Shown here in pieces: positions 52,337 to 63,096 of a DNA stretch of 64,000 bases. The notes beneath the pieces were generated by a model. The model did not search any database. It saw nothing but the letters and a program-made list of their open reading frames with translations, and was not told where the DNA came from. The position numbers and the translations under genes were made by a program. The first letter of the stretch is position 1. Each line of letters starts with the position of its first letter. Origin of the DNA: Otatea glauca (Eukaryota > Streptophyta > Magnoliopsida > Poales > Poaceae). Location: the NCBI GenBank assembly GCA_036346275.1, contig CM070721.1:6150452-6214451 (forward strand). Reading direction: 5' to 3'.

Positions 52337-55300
52337 TTAAGTAGTAACGCACTTTGTCTTTACAAGTGTTCCTTCATTATGATCGCGACGTATGAAAGGA
52401 GTATCCACGTCTGTGTCATTGAAGAGGCTTATGTCGACATCCACAGCGAAAGGAGGGATCTCGTCGAACTGACTATACTCTTCCTCGTCTGTGACGTCCT
52501 CAACTCCAACAATCCTTCGCTTGCCTTGTAGAACCACATGTCGCTTTAGCTTAGTACTACAATCTTTCGCTTGTCCTTATGCTTCTTAGGTTTGCTTGAC
52601 ATGTCCATTACGTAGAAGACTGTCTCACATCGTTCGCGAGGACGAACGGTTCGCGCTTATAGCCGACTTGCGTGAGGTCCACGATTGTCATACCGTGTTT
52701 GTCTACCTTCACACCGCTTGAAGTCGGTTTGACCCATTGGCACTTAAATAGAGGACCTTCAAAGGTCCATAGTCAAGCTCCCATATCTCTTCTATGAAAC
52801 CATAATATGTATCCACCTTGCCTTTGTTGTCTTGGCGTCTATACTGACACCGCTATTTTGGTTAGTGCTCTTGTTATCCTGCGATCCGTGTAAAATGTGT
52901 AACCATTTATCTCGTACACTTTGAATGTCACGATTTCACTAGATGGTTCCCGAGCCAAGCGTTGTAACTGCTCATTGTCCGACCCTTTCAAAAGGATGTA
53001 CTTTTGTAACCAAGCGCCAAAGAATCCATGTGCTTCAATGTTATCCAATCCTCGGACCTCCCGGAAATCGCGGCGTAGAATACTCTTGTACTCAAGGACA
53101 TACGGGCCACTATAGTTGATTGTTTCAAAACCGTGAAATGTGCTTGCTTAAATGTAAGAAGATCATTGCATGCAATTGCTTTCCTTCCTAGTGTCCCTTT
53201 TCCCGTAGCCTCCCTCATAGCGTGATATAGGGACGCCGATCGGGTTTAGATCATTAATGTAATCCACACAAAACTCAATCACCTCCTCTCGTCCCATAAC
53301 CCTCGGCAATGCATCCTTCCTGACGAGAACGGTTATGAACATACTTCTTTAGCACACTCATGTACCTCTCGAAGGGAACATGTTGTGTAGATACACGGTC
53401 CAAGGATACCTATCTCTTTGACAAGGTGAACAAAGAGATGAACCATAATATCAAAGAATGCAAGAGGAAAGATCATCTCAAGACTAACCAAACTTTGTAC
53501 CACGTCATCCTGCGCCTTACTTAGTTTATCCGGGTTGATGACCTTCGTGAAATCGCGTTGAAAAAGAACACGACTTTTGTGATTGTCCTCGTACCCACTC
53601 GGGCAAGATGCCTCTCACACCATCGGGAGCAATCGTGTCATTAACACAAGACAATCATGGGATTTCATGTATGCGATTTTATTCTCTTTCGTGTTTACGA
53701 GTCTCTTTACATTCGAGGAGTATCCGAAAGGGACCTTCACACTGTTCAGGAACTCTATCACGCTTTTTTTCTCTTCTTTGCTTAGAGTGTAGCTCGCAGG
53801 ATGTAGGTAATGTTGTCCTTTCTCTCTCTTTTCGGGATGTAGGTCGTTCCTCGCCCAAGAGTTTAAGGTCCTTCCGAGCTTGCGGTGTATCTTTCGATTT
53901 TCCGTACATATCTATGTAGCCTAGCAGTTCAAGCGGACATTCTTCGTGATGTAGTCAAGTCAGTGACGAACCTCCATAACTTCCCAATAAGGCAAGTCCC
54001 AAAATATTAACTTCTTCTTCCACATGGGTGCATGACCATCCTCATTACGCACATGTTTGCTTCGGTGACCCTTTCCAAATACTACTTTCAAATCCTTTAC
54101 CATAGCAAACACACGTGGCCCACTACGATCTTTGAGGCCTTGCACGAAGGTCCAGTTGACCGCTAAATTTCCCGCCTTCCTTCCGCAACGGGTGACTCGT
54201 AAGAAGAAACCTACGGTGACCCATGTACACAACCTTCCGAGAGTTTTTCAGGTACGTGCCGTCCGTTTCATCTAAGCACTGGATGCAGGCTCTATATCCT
54301 TTGATAGTTAGGCCGGACAGGTTACCGAGAGCAGGCCAGTCGTTGATTGTTACAAATAACAATGCACGTAGGGTGAAATACTCCCTTTTGTACTCATCCG
54401 ATACCCTTGCACCATCGTCCCACAACGTCACAAGATCTTCAACTAATGGTTTCAGGTAGACATCGATGTCATTTCCGGGTTGCTTGGGGCCTTGGATCAA
54501 CAATGGCATCATGATATACTTTCGCTTCATGCACAGCCATGGAGGAATGTTATAGATACATAGTGTAACGGGCGTGCTATGGTCGCCGCTCAATTCTCCG
54601 AAAGGATTCATCCCATCGGTACTCAACCCAAACCTTATGTTTCTCACCTCATCTGCGAAGTCCGCACGCGTTCGGTCGACTTTCCTCCACCGTGAGCCAT
54701 CTGCGCAGGTGTCTAAGCATCCCGTCGTCCTTACGCTATTCTTTGTGCCAACGCATCATCCGGGCATGCGCTTTGTTAGCAAACATACGTTTCAATCGGG
54801 GATCACAGGAAATACCACAACACTTTAGCCGGAGGTCTCTTCTTCTTACGCCCCATCTATTTCACCGGATCGCCACGCTTCACCTTATACCGTGATTCTC
54901 TCGCACACCGGACAAACATCCAAATCGGCATACTCATTACGATACAGATACAATCATTAGAACATGCGTGTATCTTCGTACTTTCCAATCCCAAAGGATG
55001 ATTTACTTGCTTGGCTTCATATGTAGATTCGGCAGAGTGTTATCTTCGAAGCAACTTCTTTACGAGTGATAACACCTCATTGAATCCCTTATCCGACACA
55101 CCATTTCTAGCCTTCCATTGCATGAGTTCCAGCAGTGTACGCAGCTTTTTGTGGCCTTGCCCACGCTTTGGGTACAAAGGAGTTCTGTGGTCCTCTAACA
55201 TGCGCTGGAACTTCTCGATCGTCTTTCATCTGTAGTCTCCCTCTCCGTCACGCAAAGATCCGGTCTAGCTCATCATCACCAAAGTCACCAAGTGTTTCTT

Positions 55301-55623
55301 CCACGTAACGATGTGCGTGTCGTCCGGGATACTGTTGAATCCATCTTCCTCTTCCTCGCCTTCTTCATCGTCTTCCTGGCTAATCACCTCAACTTCGCCA
55401 TGGTTGCTCCAACAGGTAAGTTTGGCATGAAACCTCTCATGATCAAGTGGTTCATAACTTGCCATCGCTGGGAGTGCTCCTTCTCGTTCTTGCAATCTAC
55501 ACACGGACAACATATGAAGCTGCCTGGAGGCAAGAATGCAACGGCCGCATCGAGAAAAGCCTGCACGCCATCAATGAACTCTCTCGAGCGACGGTCCGCA
55601 TTGTACATCCATTGCCGATTCAT
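52337..55623 (-). pseudogene. CACTA tnp2-type transposase (Transposase_21 family), frame-broken
   Basis: This catalyses excision and insertion of CACTA elements. On the minus strand: 55623-55384 holds the transposase-associated N-terminal domain (MNRQWMYNADRRSREFIDG, FICCPCVDCKNEKEH). 55440-55265 continues in another frame (CWSNHGEVEVI). 54665-54123 is the core (IRFGLSTDGMNPFGELSG, VTLCIYNIPPWLCMKRKYI, LIQGPKQPGNDIDVYLKPLV, FVTINDWPALGNLSG, VVYMGHRRFL). 54140-53960 has VFAMVKDLKVVFGKG, HAPMWKKKLIFWDLPYWEV. 53909-53680 has MYGKSKDTPQARKDLK. 53048-52700 holds the DUF4216-like end (FFGAWLQKYILLKGSDNEQ, VYEINGYTFYTDRR, VKVDKHGMTIVDLTQVGYK). At least six frame changes occur; introns can explain few of them. 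Confidence 0.85.
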
Positions 55624-56284
55624 CTATACCAAGTTATAATTTCATTAAAAATTATAACAAATTCCGTCAGAAAAATTATAACCTAACTTAAATTTCGTAA
55701 CATTTAAACCCAACAAAAAAAAACTCCACCCACACCGTCATCCAATTAAAGACCTACCTTTCTAATTATTTTGTATCCCTTCCTACCTTTGTAATTATTT
55801 TTTATCCTTCTACATGTTTTTCTATTTTATTTCATACACCAATAATTACTTCCTTGCAATGTTGTACCTAGATCTCTCCCAATATTGTGATATTTAAGAT
55901 TCTAAAGCTAACAACCACATAGATCTAAAGCTTCCAATCACCTTTACCTTGTAATGTCATATTTTGAACTAGATCTCCATCTACATCTTCATACAACAAT
56001 AAAACAAGGCACGGAAAACAAATTTTCGATAATGCTTAAAAGTTCAAGATTTCTCCACATCCATTGAAAAAATAGCAATATCTAGGTGAGAAGGATGTTC
56101 ACATGATGTTACTAACTTTGAAACACTTAATTTAGAGCTAATCACCTCCAATTAAAAATTTGGACAGCACCTCCCAAGAACAAATAGTGTTCGGCCTTCT
56201 CTGCTCGATCGATTCGCACCTCTGTGGCGCATGGAGGAAGAAGGGTTTAAATGCGCTGCAGGAGGGCTTCGAGCGGTTGGAGAC
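55624..56284. other. 5' leader region of the CACTA transposase gene
   Basis: AT-rich sequence between the transposase start and the right subterminal array. By position it holds the promoter of the minus-strand transposase gene. I see no other gene. Confidence 0.45.
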
Positions 56285-56529
56285 ACGAACGCTTACGAAG
56301 GTTGCGTTCTAGAAGCGGTTCTTTTCTCAAACCGCTTCGAAAATCGAAGCGATTTGAGAAAAGAACCGCTTCTAGAACGCAACCTTCAGAAGCGGTTCGT
56401 GTCTCCAACCGCTTCTGGAAGCCCTCTCCGGACCGTTGCCAACGAACCGCTTCTGGTGCGAAGATCACAACGGGTTCGCACCAAACCGCTTCTAATAGGC
56501 CGGTTGTGATGCCCAGTTCTGTAGTAGTG
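56285..56529. repeat. right CACTA terminus and subterminal repeats
   Basis: AAGCGGTT/AACCGCTT units occur here in pairs, some inside a longer near-palindrome (GCGTTCTAGAAGCGGTTCTT and its inverse at about 56304-56385). The array ends with the terminal repeat TGCCCAGTTCTGTAGTAGTG and the TTG duplication. Confidence 0.88.
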
Positions 56530-56821
56530 TTGGGAGAGAGAGAAGCATGTAAGAGTATTGATTTTCGCCTGATTATTTTGAAGGAAAATAATTGCACTAG
56601 ATTTCAAGAAAATATATAAAGACAACAGATTATAATTTTTTTAAAAAAACATTGGCAGTATAATTAACTTGTAACAAGTAGTTCGTTGATGAATAATAAG
56701 CTAGCCATGCATCAGAGTGCTCACACGTACCGCGCATAGCCACCGCCGCTCCCTAATTAAGCATGCACGCAGAATTCTGTCATGGTGGTGGCTGAGCTAG
56801 GTCGCGTGCCATTGACACGTC

Positions 56822-57092
56822 ACTTTAGTAAGTGCTTTGTCTTTACGGCCGTATTTTTTAATGATCTTATTCATAAATATACGTTGTATTTCATATTTAA
56901 ATGTAAATTAGTGTGATGTTCTCTTTATACACCTAATAAATATCCAGATTTATTTGTATTCTGTACATATATACATTGAATATAGTGCTTAGAAATAATA
57001 ATTAGAGGTAGTCCAGTCATTTTCAATATCTCATTAGTCTATATCTCAAGAGAAAATACACCTATAAACTTAGAGGGGGAAGTACATAAGCA
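56822..57092. mobile_element. MITE family 1, copy c
   Basis: It has the same blocks as copies a and b: AATGATCTTATTCATAAATATAC, TAATAAATATCCAGATTTAT, ACATTGAATATAGTGCTTAG and CCTATAAACTTAGAGGGGGAAGTAC. It lies about 290 bp outside the CACTA right end. Confidence 0.75.
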
Positions 57093-57549
57093 AGTAACAT
57101 GTGTTTGATTCAACACCCAAATCTCATGTCTAGAGGTGGGCATCGTGTTGTGCCAGGATGACCCGGAACGGGTCCGTCAGGACTTGTGCCTAAATTGTGT
57201 CGTGCTGCCACGGCACCACCAGCCCACCGTGTAGTGCAGTGTCGGCCTAGCTCCCCTTCAACGAGCCTAGGCACGGTCTATTTGCGTTTCGTACCATGCC
57301 AGCCCAGGTCTGACCCATGTGCACTATTGCGACGAGAGGAAATGAGTCAGAGAGTCAGTGGACACAAATATTAGGGAAAATAAGTAAATTTTATTCATTT
57401 TTGAACAAGTACAGAGTCACTACCTCGTTAAAAACCTTACACCCAACTGTGGGGTATCCCCGATATGGAAAAGAGTACAGTAACTACGTACATATATATA
57501 GACTACTCAAGGCCGAGGTAGTCAAAATCAGCTAACGCGTCCGTGATCT

Positions 57550-59700
57550 CCGGATCCTCCATCTAATGTTATGTCCTCTCATCTGCACACTCCAAGTCTT
57601 TAAGGTATGTAATTGCCTCAACTATCTTAGGCGTGAAAGACTACCTCTTCAGCTGAAGTATCCTCCCACCGAACTAAAAATGGCTTCCAACGAGACAGTG
57701 GACATCGGAACCATAAGTACATCGTATGCAAATTGCGATAGTACGGGGTAAATACGTTGGTGATTCTTCCACTACAAGAGCAAGCTGAGTTTATTGTCTT
57801 CCCTGATGTCAAGCTCAGTCTCCACAAAAGGCATGTCGAGGTAGTGGTTGATCTCTACTTGTAGATTCTATTGTAACCTGCTCGACGCTTCGAAAGACGA
57901 ACTAGACGCCTTGCCTTTTATCTTCTTACATATGTTTGAAGTGGTCGAACTTCCTCTTACTTGTTGCGTTGTTGAGGTAGATCTTCTTGTTTCACTTCTA
58001 CTGCTAAGCTTTTCATAATATTTGTCGAAAACTCTAAAAAACTCGTTATAAACATGAGTATAGGACTTAGAAAAATCAAGATCGAATGTTTCACTTATTC
58101 CCTCGAAGGCACCTTGCAAATAAGATAATTTTCTTCGAGGATCTAGAATAGTAGCAAAACAATAGAAATGTGGAACAACTTGAAAATATTAAAAAAAATT
58201 CTCCATTGGTTCTAGAATGGGTTGTAAAATATAATTATCTATGTTTTCTTTGAAAATATTAACAATAGTCTAAAGCCACTCGATGACTAATCAAGAAGTT
58301 GGATAGTACACACCGGATAAAATTTTGGTTGCATTGTAAATTTTTTAAAAAAAATTATGAAAATGACGAGCAACTTCCCAATCCACATTATTAACCAACT
58401 GCTTACCAGAATTACAATTGATGAAGACAGTGATAATGTGTTCATATTTCTTGCACCGCGCCAGCATAGTATACGTAGAGTTCTATCTAACCTTCATGTC
58501 AAGGTTTAATCTTTTTGGTGGTTTATTGTTGGCCTTACAGTACTACAAGAACTGAGCGTAATTTACAGTCGAATCTGTAACAAATTGGATAGCATCGCAT
58601 ATGTTGACCAAACTAGATTTTATTACATGCAAACCTACTTGCACAATCAGATTAATGATGTGGCATATGCATCTCTAGTGGAGTACGAAACCCTAACATA
58701 TGTCTCCAGGTGTGGTGAGAAATACTCTATGGCCGTCATGTTAGCTGATGCATTGTCAAAAGTGATGAAAATAATTCTACTTTCTATTTTAAAGTCAGTA
58801 GTAACCTCAAGTACATATGCAACGATAGTCTTTCCGGTGTGTGTCGCATCGATTGGTCTAAATCCTATTACCTTTTTGTTTAGGATGTAGTCTTCGTCCA
58901 AGTAATGTGCGACGATACTAAGATAGACTGCTCTTTGATAGGATGAAGTCCATATATCTGAGGTCAAGGCAAAAGAAAAACTAACTAACTCTTGTGATGA
59001 CCTCTTTCAATATTACTAGTTTATTTCTGTACTTTATGTATACGTCATGTGTAGTTGTTCTTCTATTAACGTATTGGTATTGTGAGCAAAAACTATGTTG
59101 CACCATCCTTTCAAAACTAGAGCTCTCACTCATTCTAAGTGAAAAAACCTTTGTAATTATATAACGTGTAATTTCATCTCTAGCTACCTCAGCGTTGTAT
59201 ACCCATGTACCGAACCGTCAGTGTTGAAGTTAAGCTGTGTCTAGATGCCCTCCCTTGGCATTTGTCTGACCGATATCTTCTTCAATTATGTCTTCATGTG
59301 TCATTTTAGGTGATCTATTCCTCCACATGCACGTGCAGATAATTTAGCTTGACAATATTTATAAATAATATACGCTACCTCATGCCCATCCTCAATTTCG
59401 ACGGTTCTATCTATATGTTGCCAGCACTATACCCGTCGATTGCCGGATACCAAAGCTTGGTGTGGATATCGACACCCTCTTGGTTGCACCAATATGCTAC
59501 ATCAGAGCTTGGTGCGGAGCTCGTCCCCTCAGGAATGTAAGAGGCATCCTCGATGTCGTGCGTACCGTCCATATGACGGTAATCCATGCTATAGTCTCCT
59601 ATGCTGGGAGAGAGTTGGCGCAGATCGATCTCTTGATCCCGACGTGGGGGATTAGGAGAGCGAGAATTTGCTCTTCTACTCTTACTATTGCCAAACATTT
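57550..59700 (-). pseudogene. hAT-superfamily transposase remnant
   Basis: Minus-strand pieces in order. 59698-59411: an N-terminal Ser/Pro/Asp-rich region. 58967-58647: the hAT catalytic core start (MTSDIWTSSYQRAVYLSIVA, then HYLDEDYILNKKVIGFRP, THTGKTIVAYVLE, ITFDNASANMTAIEYF). 58119-57868: the pre-dimerisation segment (YTHVYNEFFRVFDKYYEKL). About 57860-57640: the C-terminal hAT dimerisation motif (YPVLSQFAYDVLMVPMSTVS, then LEAIFSSVG). Several stops interrupt it, including one before the WKNHQRIYP segment. A left terminus may be TAGAGGTGGGCATCGTG near 57131, but no matching right end or 8-bp duplication was found. Confidence 0.8.
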
Positions 59701-61079
59701 TGTTTTATCACGGGAGAAAAGGAGAGCAAACAGAGAGAAAGGGATTCGTGTGCTGAATAAATGAGTGTATGAGGGGATTTTATGGCGAGCGTTCAGGCTC
59801 TCATTAACTTGCCCGTACGCATTCGTCTGTTGGCAGCAGCTTTACTTTTAGTCATCATGTCGCTATCTTTTGCCTGTTGGCATTCGCCCGTTGTGCTCTG
59901 GGTTGGCCCGAAAAAGCCCGGCCCGAAACTCTCACCATATGAGACCTGGTTCGTTCGTTCCTTCCTCAGCGGGCACGTCTCCTGTGGAAAAACCACACGT
60001 CTTTAAATAAGGTATTTTTTCTCATATTGCCTATGAACACATAATATGTTAATCGGTTTGCATGATGATGCGGATCTACTGCATCCACGCATTCCATGCG
60101 TGGAGATCTTGCGTTAATGTTTTTCTTTTTCAGAAGGTTCCAAATTCTCCTATCTCCATTGACGCGAGGTACACACAAGGGTTGAGTGATCTGTTCGCCA
60201 TGCATGAGTTGTGTGTTAATAATGCGAGCGCTTCCGGGCTTATGCAAATAAATGCATTGGCTTTCAATACATTTGAAATTTATTAAATGCAACCAATTAT
60301 CAAAACTAGCATCAAAATTTTTCTGAAAGAAAGAAAAAAATTAAATTTGCAGATGGTAACTTACAAAAAAAGAAAAATAAAAATCCGATTTGTTATGGTT
60401 TAGTACCTACACGCCTTACACGACCGGGCCTAGTAGATGCATAGCTCTTTGCCTAACAGGCCCAATAAGCCCAATAAGGCCCAAGAAACCGTGACGGATC
60501 AAGGGGCCGCAGATGCTGCCTAATATCCAATGAAAGTAGGCCCATCAAATTCCTATGGCGCAGATCGATGCGACACTTCGACACGTTACGGTCTCTCGGG
60601 GAAGAAGCAGAGGGGCAAGAAATGGGAATCTTATCTTCTTTTTTTCTACCTCCTGGTGTTTTCTTTTTTTAATCTGGCCCGTATAAAGGTAATTAGAAAA
60701 ATAGTTTTTTCACGTGAATCAGCCGTTAACATGTGTCACCTATCACAGTCATATAACGTGTCAAGAGTCTGAAACCATAGTCTATATCTACCACGGTAGG
60801 ACGACTCGATAGGGCGTGCTGCTGTAGTGCTAAGTACGGCGTTGCACTGGCTCGGCAGTACATGTCGTGTGTCATCTGTCGACGCTTCTGCAGTGGAGAA
60901 AAGAGTTATTTTTGTAATTATGTTAGCATGTGAACAGTTCAATGTAATAGCTTTTTAATTTTTTTTACAAAGCTAACCGGCACGCAAAATAATTTACAAA
61001 AATAGGCACCGGCAGTAAGATATTGCGGCCTAGTAGAGCGAAATCTTGCTTCTGCTGTGTGCTCGGCGCGCGAGGGGCG
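59701..61079. other. spacer right of the hAT remnant
   Basis: No gene is recognised. Fragments rich in CCCGGCCC/GGCCCAATAAG type sequence (about 59890-59940 and 60415-60490) resemble transposon subterminal sequence. The rest is AT-rich. Confidence 0.35.
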
Positions 61080-61088
61080 AGTCGCACG

Positions 61089-61389
61089 CAGGGTTTCAAA
61101 AACCGTGGTTTTCGATTTTACCGTTACGGTTCGAGATTTAAAGCCGGTCTAATTAAAAAGAATAAAAAATGTGAAAAAATTTATGCGACGTAAACCGTTC
61201 GATAACCGGTTTTAAGGAATATTTAATTGGTCGGTTGGTTTTCGGTGAAAATCAAACGGTTTTTGATTATTTTTTTTTTGCAATATTTTTCTTAGCCCTT
61301 CGATTTCTGACGATTTTTGAGTGTTTTTTTTTCTCAATTTTTGAATTTTAAATTTCAAACGATTTTTTAAAAACGGTTTTGTGAACCTC
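61089..61389. mobile_element. Mutator-type MITE with 9-bp target duplication
   Basis: A 301-bp non-coding element is bounded by the perfect 9-bp duplication AGTCGCACG (61080-61088 and 61390-61398), the size typical of Mutator-like elements. Its ends, CAGGGTTTCAAAAACCG and inverted GAGGTTCACAAAACCG, are imperfect inverted repeats. The interior is rich in CGGTTTT, AACCGG and A/T runs. Confidence 0.85.
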
Positions 61390-61610
61390 AGTCGCACGTC
61401 TCCTGCGGTGGGGTCAGCTCACCATTGAATTCTTTTTGCAGGAGACGCGGGGATTGTATACTGTGCTAAGTTCTTTTTGCACGTCCCCTGCAGCATTGAA
61501 TGCATTCAATCTTTTTTGCCTTTTCGGTCAATTTTTTTTCTTCTATACCGTTGGCTGCATTCCGCTGGCCATCCATGGAAAAATCTGAAATAAGATTGTG
61601 CGCTATTAAA

Positions 61611-62024
61611 GGTGTGTTTTGTTGGGTGAACGAGGTTGAATGGGATGAGATGGGATCATACAGGATGGATGGGATGATCCTAGATGAGATGGTATAGGAA
61701 GGGTGTTTGGTTGTCTGAATGGAATAATACATGAGTTTGTTTGGTTGTTTGGATGGAATGGTACAGGATGGTGCGAGATGATGTTTGGTTGGATGGATGA
61801 GGTTAGTATGGTAAATTTTATCACTAGTGGTACGGGATGGTACATGATGGTTCAACCAATTTGAAGGTACGAGATGATACAACATATTTGAAGAATATTC
61901 CTAGAATCTGTACCACTCCGTCCCGTACGAGATGGTTCCATACACTCAACCAAACGTATGTATTAAAATCTATCTTGAACCATCCCGTACAGGTTCCTCC
62001 TCGTTCACCCAACCAAACGCACCC
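61611..62024. mobile_element. Tourist-like MITE with 25-bp terminal repeats
   Basis: Left end GGTGTGTTTTGTTGGGTGAA(CGAGG) and right end (CCTCG)TTCACCCAACCAAACGCACC are inverse to each other. TAAA flanks both sides (61607-61610 and 62025-62028), consistent with a TAA-type Harbinger/Tourist duplication. The interior consists of GGATGG/GATGGTAC-type repeats. The element ends about 150 bp before the TATA box of the sulfiredoxin gene. Confidence 0.82.
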
Positions 62025-62175
62025 TAAACTACGGAATCTTGCCTCCGCTCTCTCGACGTGGTAAGGTAGGTCAGAGAGTTATTTTTATAAATTATTTTGT
62101 ATAAGGTTAGTTTAAAAAAATAAAAATTTAAAGGATTAGAACAGTGAATATTTCATGGCACGTAGGCTAGATTTT

Positions 62176-62182
62176 TATAAAT
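62176..62182 (+). promoter_or_regulatory. candidate TATA box of the sulfiredoxin gene
   Basis: TATAAAT lies 105 bp before ATG 62281 and 48 bp before ATG 62224. This spacing fits a short 5' leader and favours the downstream ATG, without excluding the upstream one. Confidence 0.5.
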
Positions 62183-62280
62183 CAAAAAGTGCGAGGTGCC
62201 ACGAAAAAATTCGCTTCCAAGAAATGGTGCTAGCAGCGCAAGCGCGAGTACCAGTGGCGGCTTCGAGCTCGAGCCTGGAT

Positions 62281-63096
62281 ATGGCGATGACGGTCATGGC
62301 TTCCGGCTTCCTCCACCGCCCTGCCTTCCCCAGCGCCTCCGTTCTCCGGGGAAGGAGGAGTGCGAGCGGGAGGAGCTGGGGCCTTGCCTTCTCGGCTTCG
62401 TCCTCCAATGGTAGGTGGTACCTGCTCCCCTTTCTTGCATCCCTTTGATGTTTTTCCCCTCGAAATCTTTTAGCCATTGGTGCTCTCGAATTCAGTCTAA
62501 GTTCGGTATCTCTCGACTCTTCGATAAAGAGTCACCGGAACTGCGTGGTAAGATGGGATGCAAAGAGTGGTGGAATCTAGTGCTGCTGGTCTTACTGTGC
62601 CCTAATATCCCATGCCAAGAAAATTGTCGATTTCTTGGTTCATTTTAAAGCAGAAGCGGTTCAATTGAATCCAGCCTGATTCAATTCAAACTGCCTTCGC
62701 TTGAGCTGGCAAAAGAAGAGATCCATTTGGAGGAAAATCTCATGTAACTCGGTGTCTATTTGGGATTCTTAAGATGGATCATGTTGCTGAATACATTGCA
62801 TGCGAATTTCTTTATGGTATATTTAGCAACTTGTAGTTCGGGCATGTGTAGTTCAGATGGTTGTAGTTCAATGGCTCCACTTGAACTTACACTGAAGTTG
62901 AAATCGGATCATTTTTTTTCATGATGTAGGTGTAGCTGCACAGGCCCCGTTGAGCGACTCGGAGAAGAAGGGCCCTGTGGTTATGGAGATCTCATTGGAC
63001 AAGATCCGTAGGCCGCTAATGCGAACGCGTGCCAATGATCCTGCCAAGGTGCAAGAGCTCATGGACAGCATCCGTGTCATCGGCCTCCAAGTACCT
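62281..63096 (+). CDS. SRX: sulfiredoxin, plastid-type (5' part, gene continues beyond window)
   Basis: This enzyme uses ATP to reduce cysteine-sulfinic acid in over-oxidised 2-Cys peroxiredoxins. Exon 1, 62281-62410, encodes an Ala/Ser/Arg-rich leader (MAMTVMASGFLHRP...) like a chloroplast transit peptide. Exon 2, from 62930, joins in the middle of a Gly codon (AAT G|GT) and encodes VVMEISLDKIRRPLMRTRAND followed by PAKVQELMDSIRVIGLQVP. This is the N-terminal half of the sulfiredoxin/ParB-like fold. The catalytic Cys motif (GCHR) should be in the next exon, which is not in the window. The exon 2 donor is either CCT|GTGCGA (63096/63097) or CAA|GTACCT (63090/63091); both keep frame. An in-frame upstream ATG at 62224 would add 19 residues. 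No in-frame family match was found in 63097-64000. Confidence 0.85.

Larger units (their letters stand above)
34992..56529 (-). mobile_element. CACTA (En/Spm) DNA transposon, 21.5 kb including nested copia
   Basis: The left end CACTACTGCGGATCGGGCA and the inverse of the right end, CACTACTACAGAACTGGGCA, form a matching terminal inverted repeat. The 3-bp target duplication TTG is at 34989-34991 and 56530-56532. Subterminal arrays of AAGCGGTT/AACCGCTT in both orientations occur at both ends. Two transposon genes are read on the minus strand: tnp2-type transposase (52337-55623) and a Transposase_24/Ulp1 gene (46754-50390). The copia element at 35394-46654 is a later insertion; without it and one copy of its duplication the CACTA element is about 10.3 kb. 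Many frame breaks make autonomy doubtful unless some are consensus errors. Confidence 0.92.

Noticed and set aside
57131..60420. Complete hAT element with paired ends
   Set aside because: A TAGAGGTGGGCATCG-like left end exists, but I found no inverse right end or 8-bp duplication, so only the transposase remnant is annotated.
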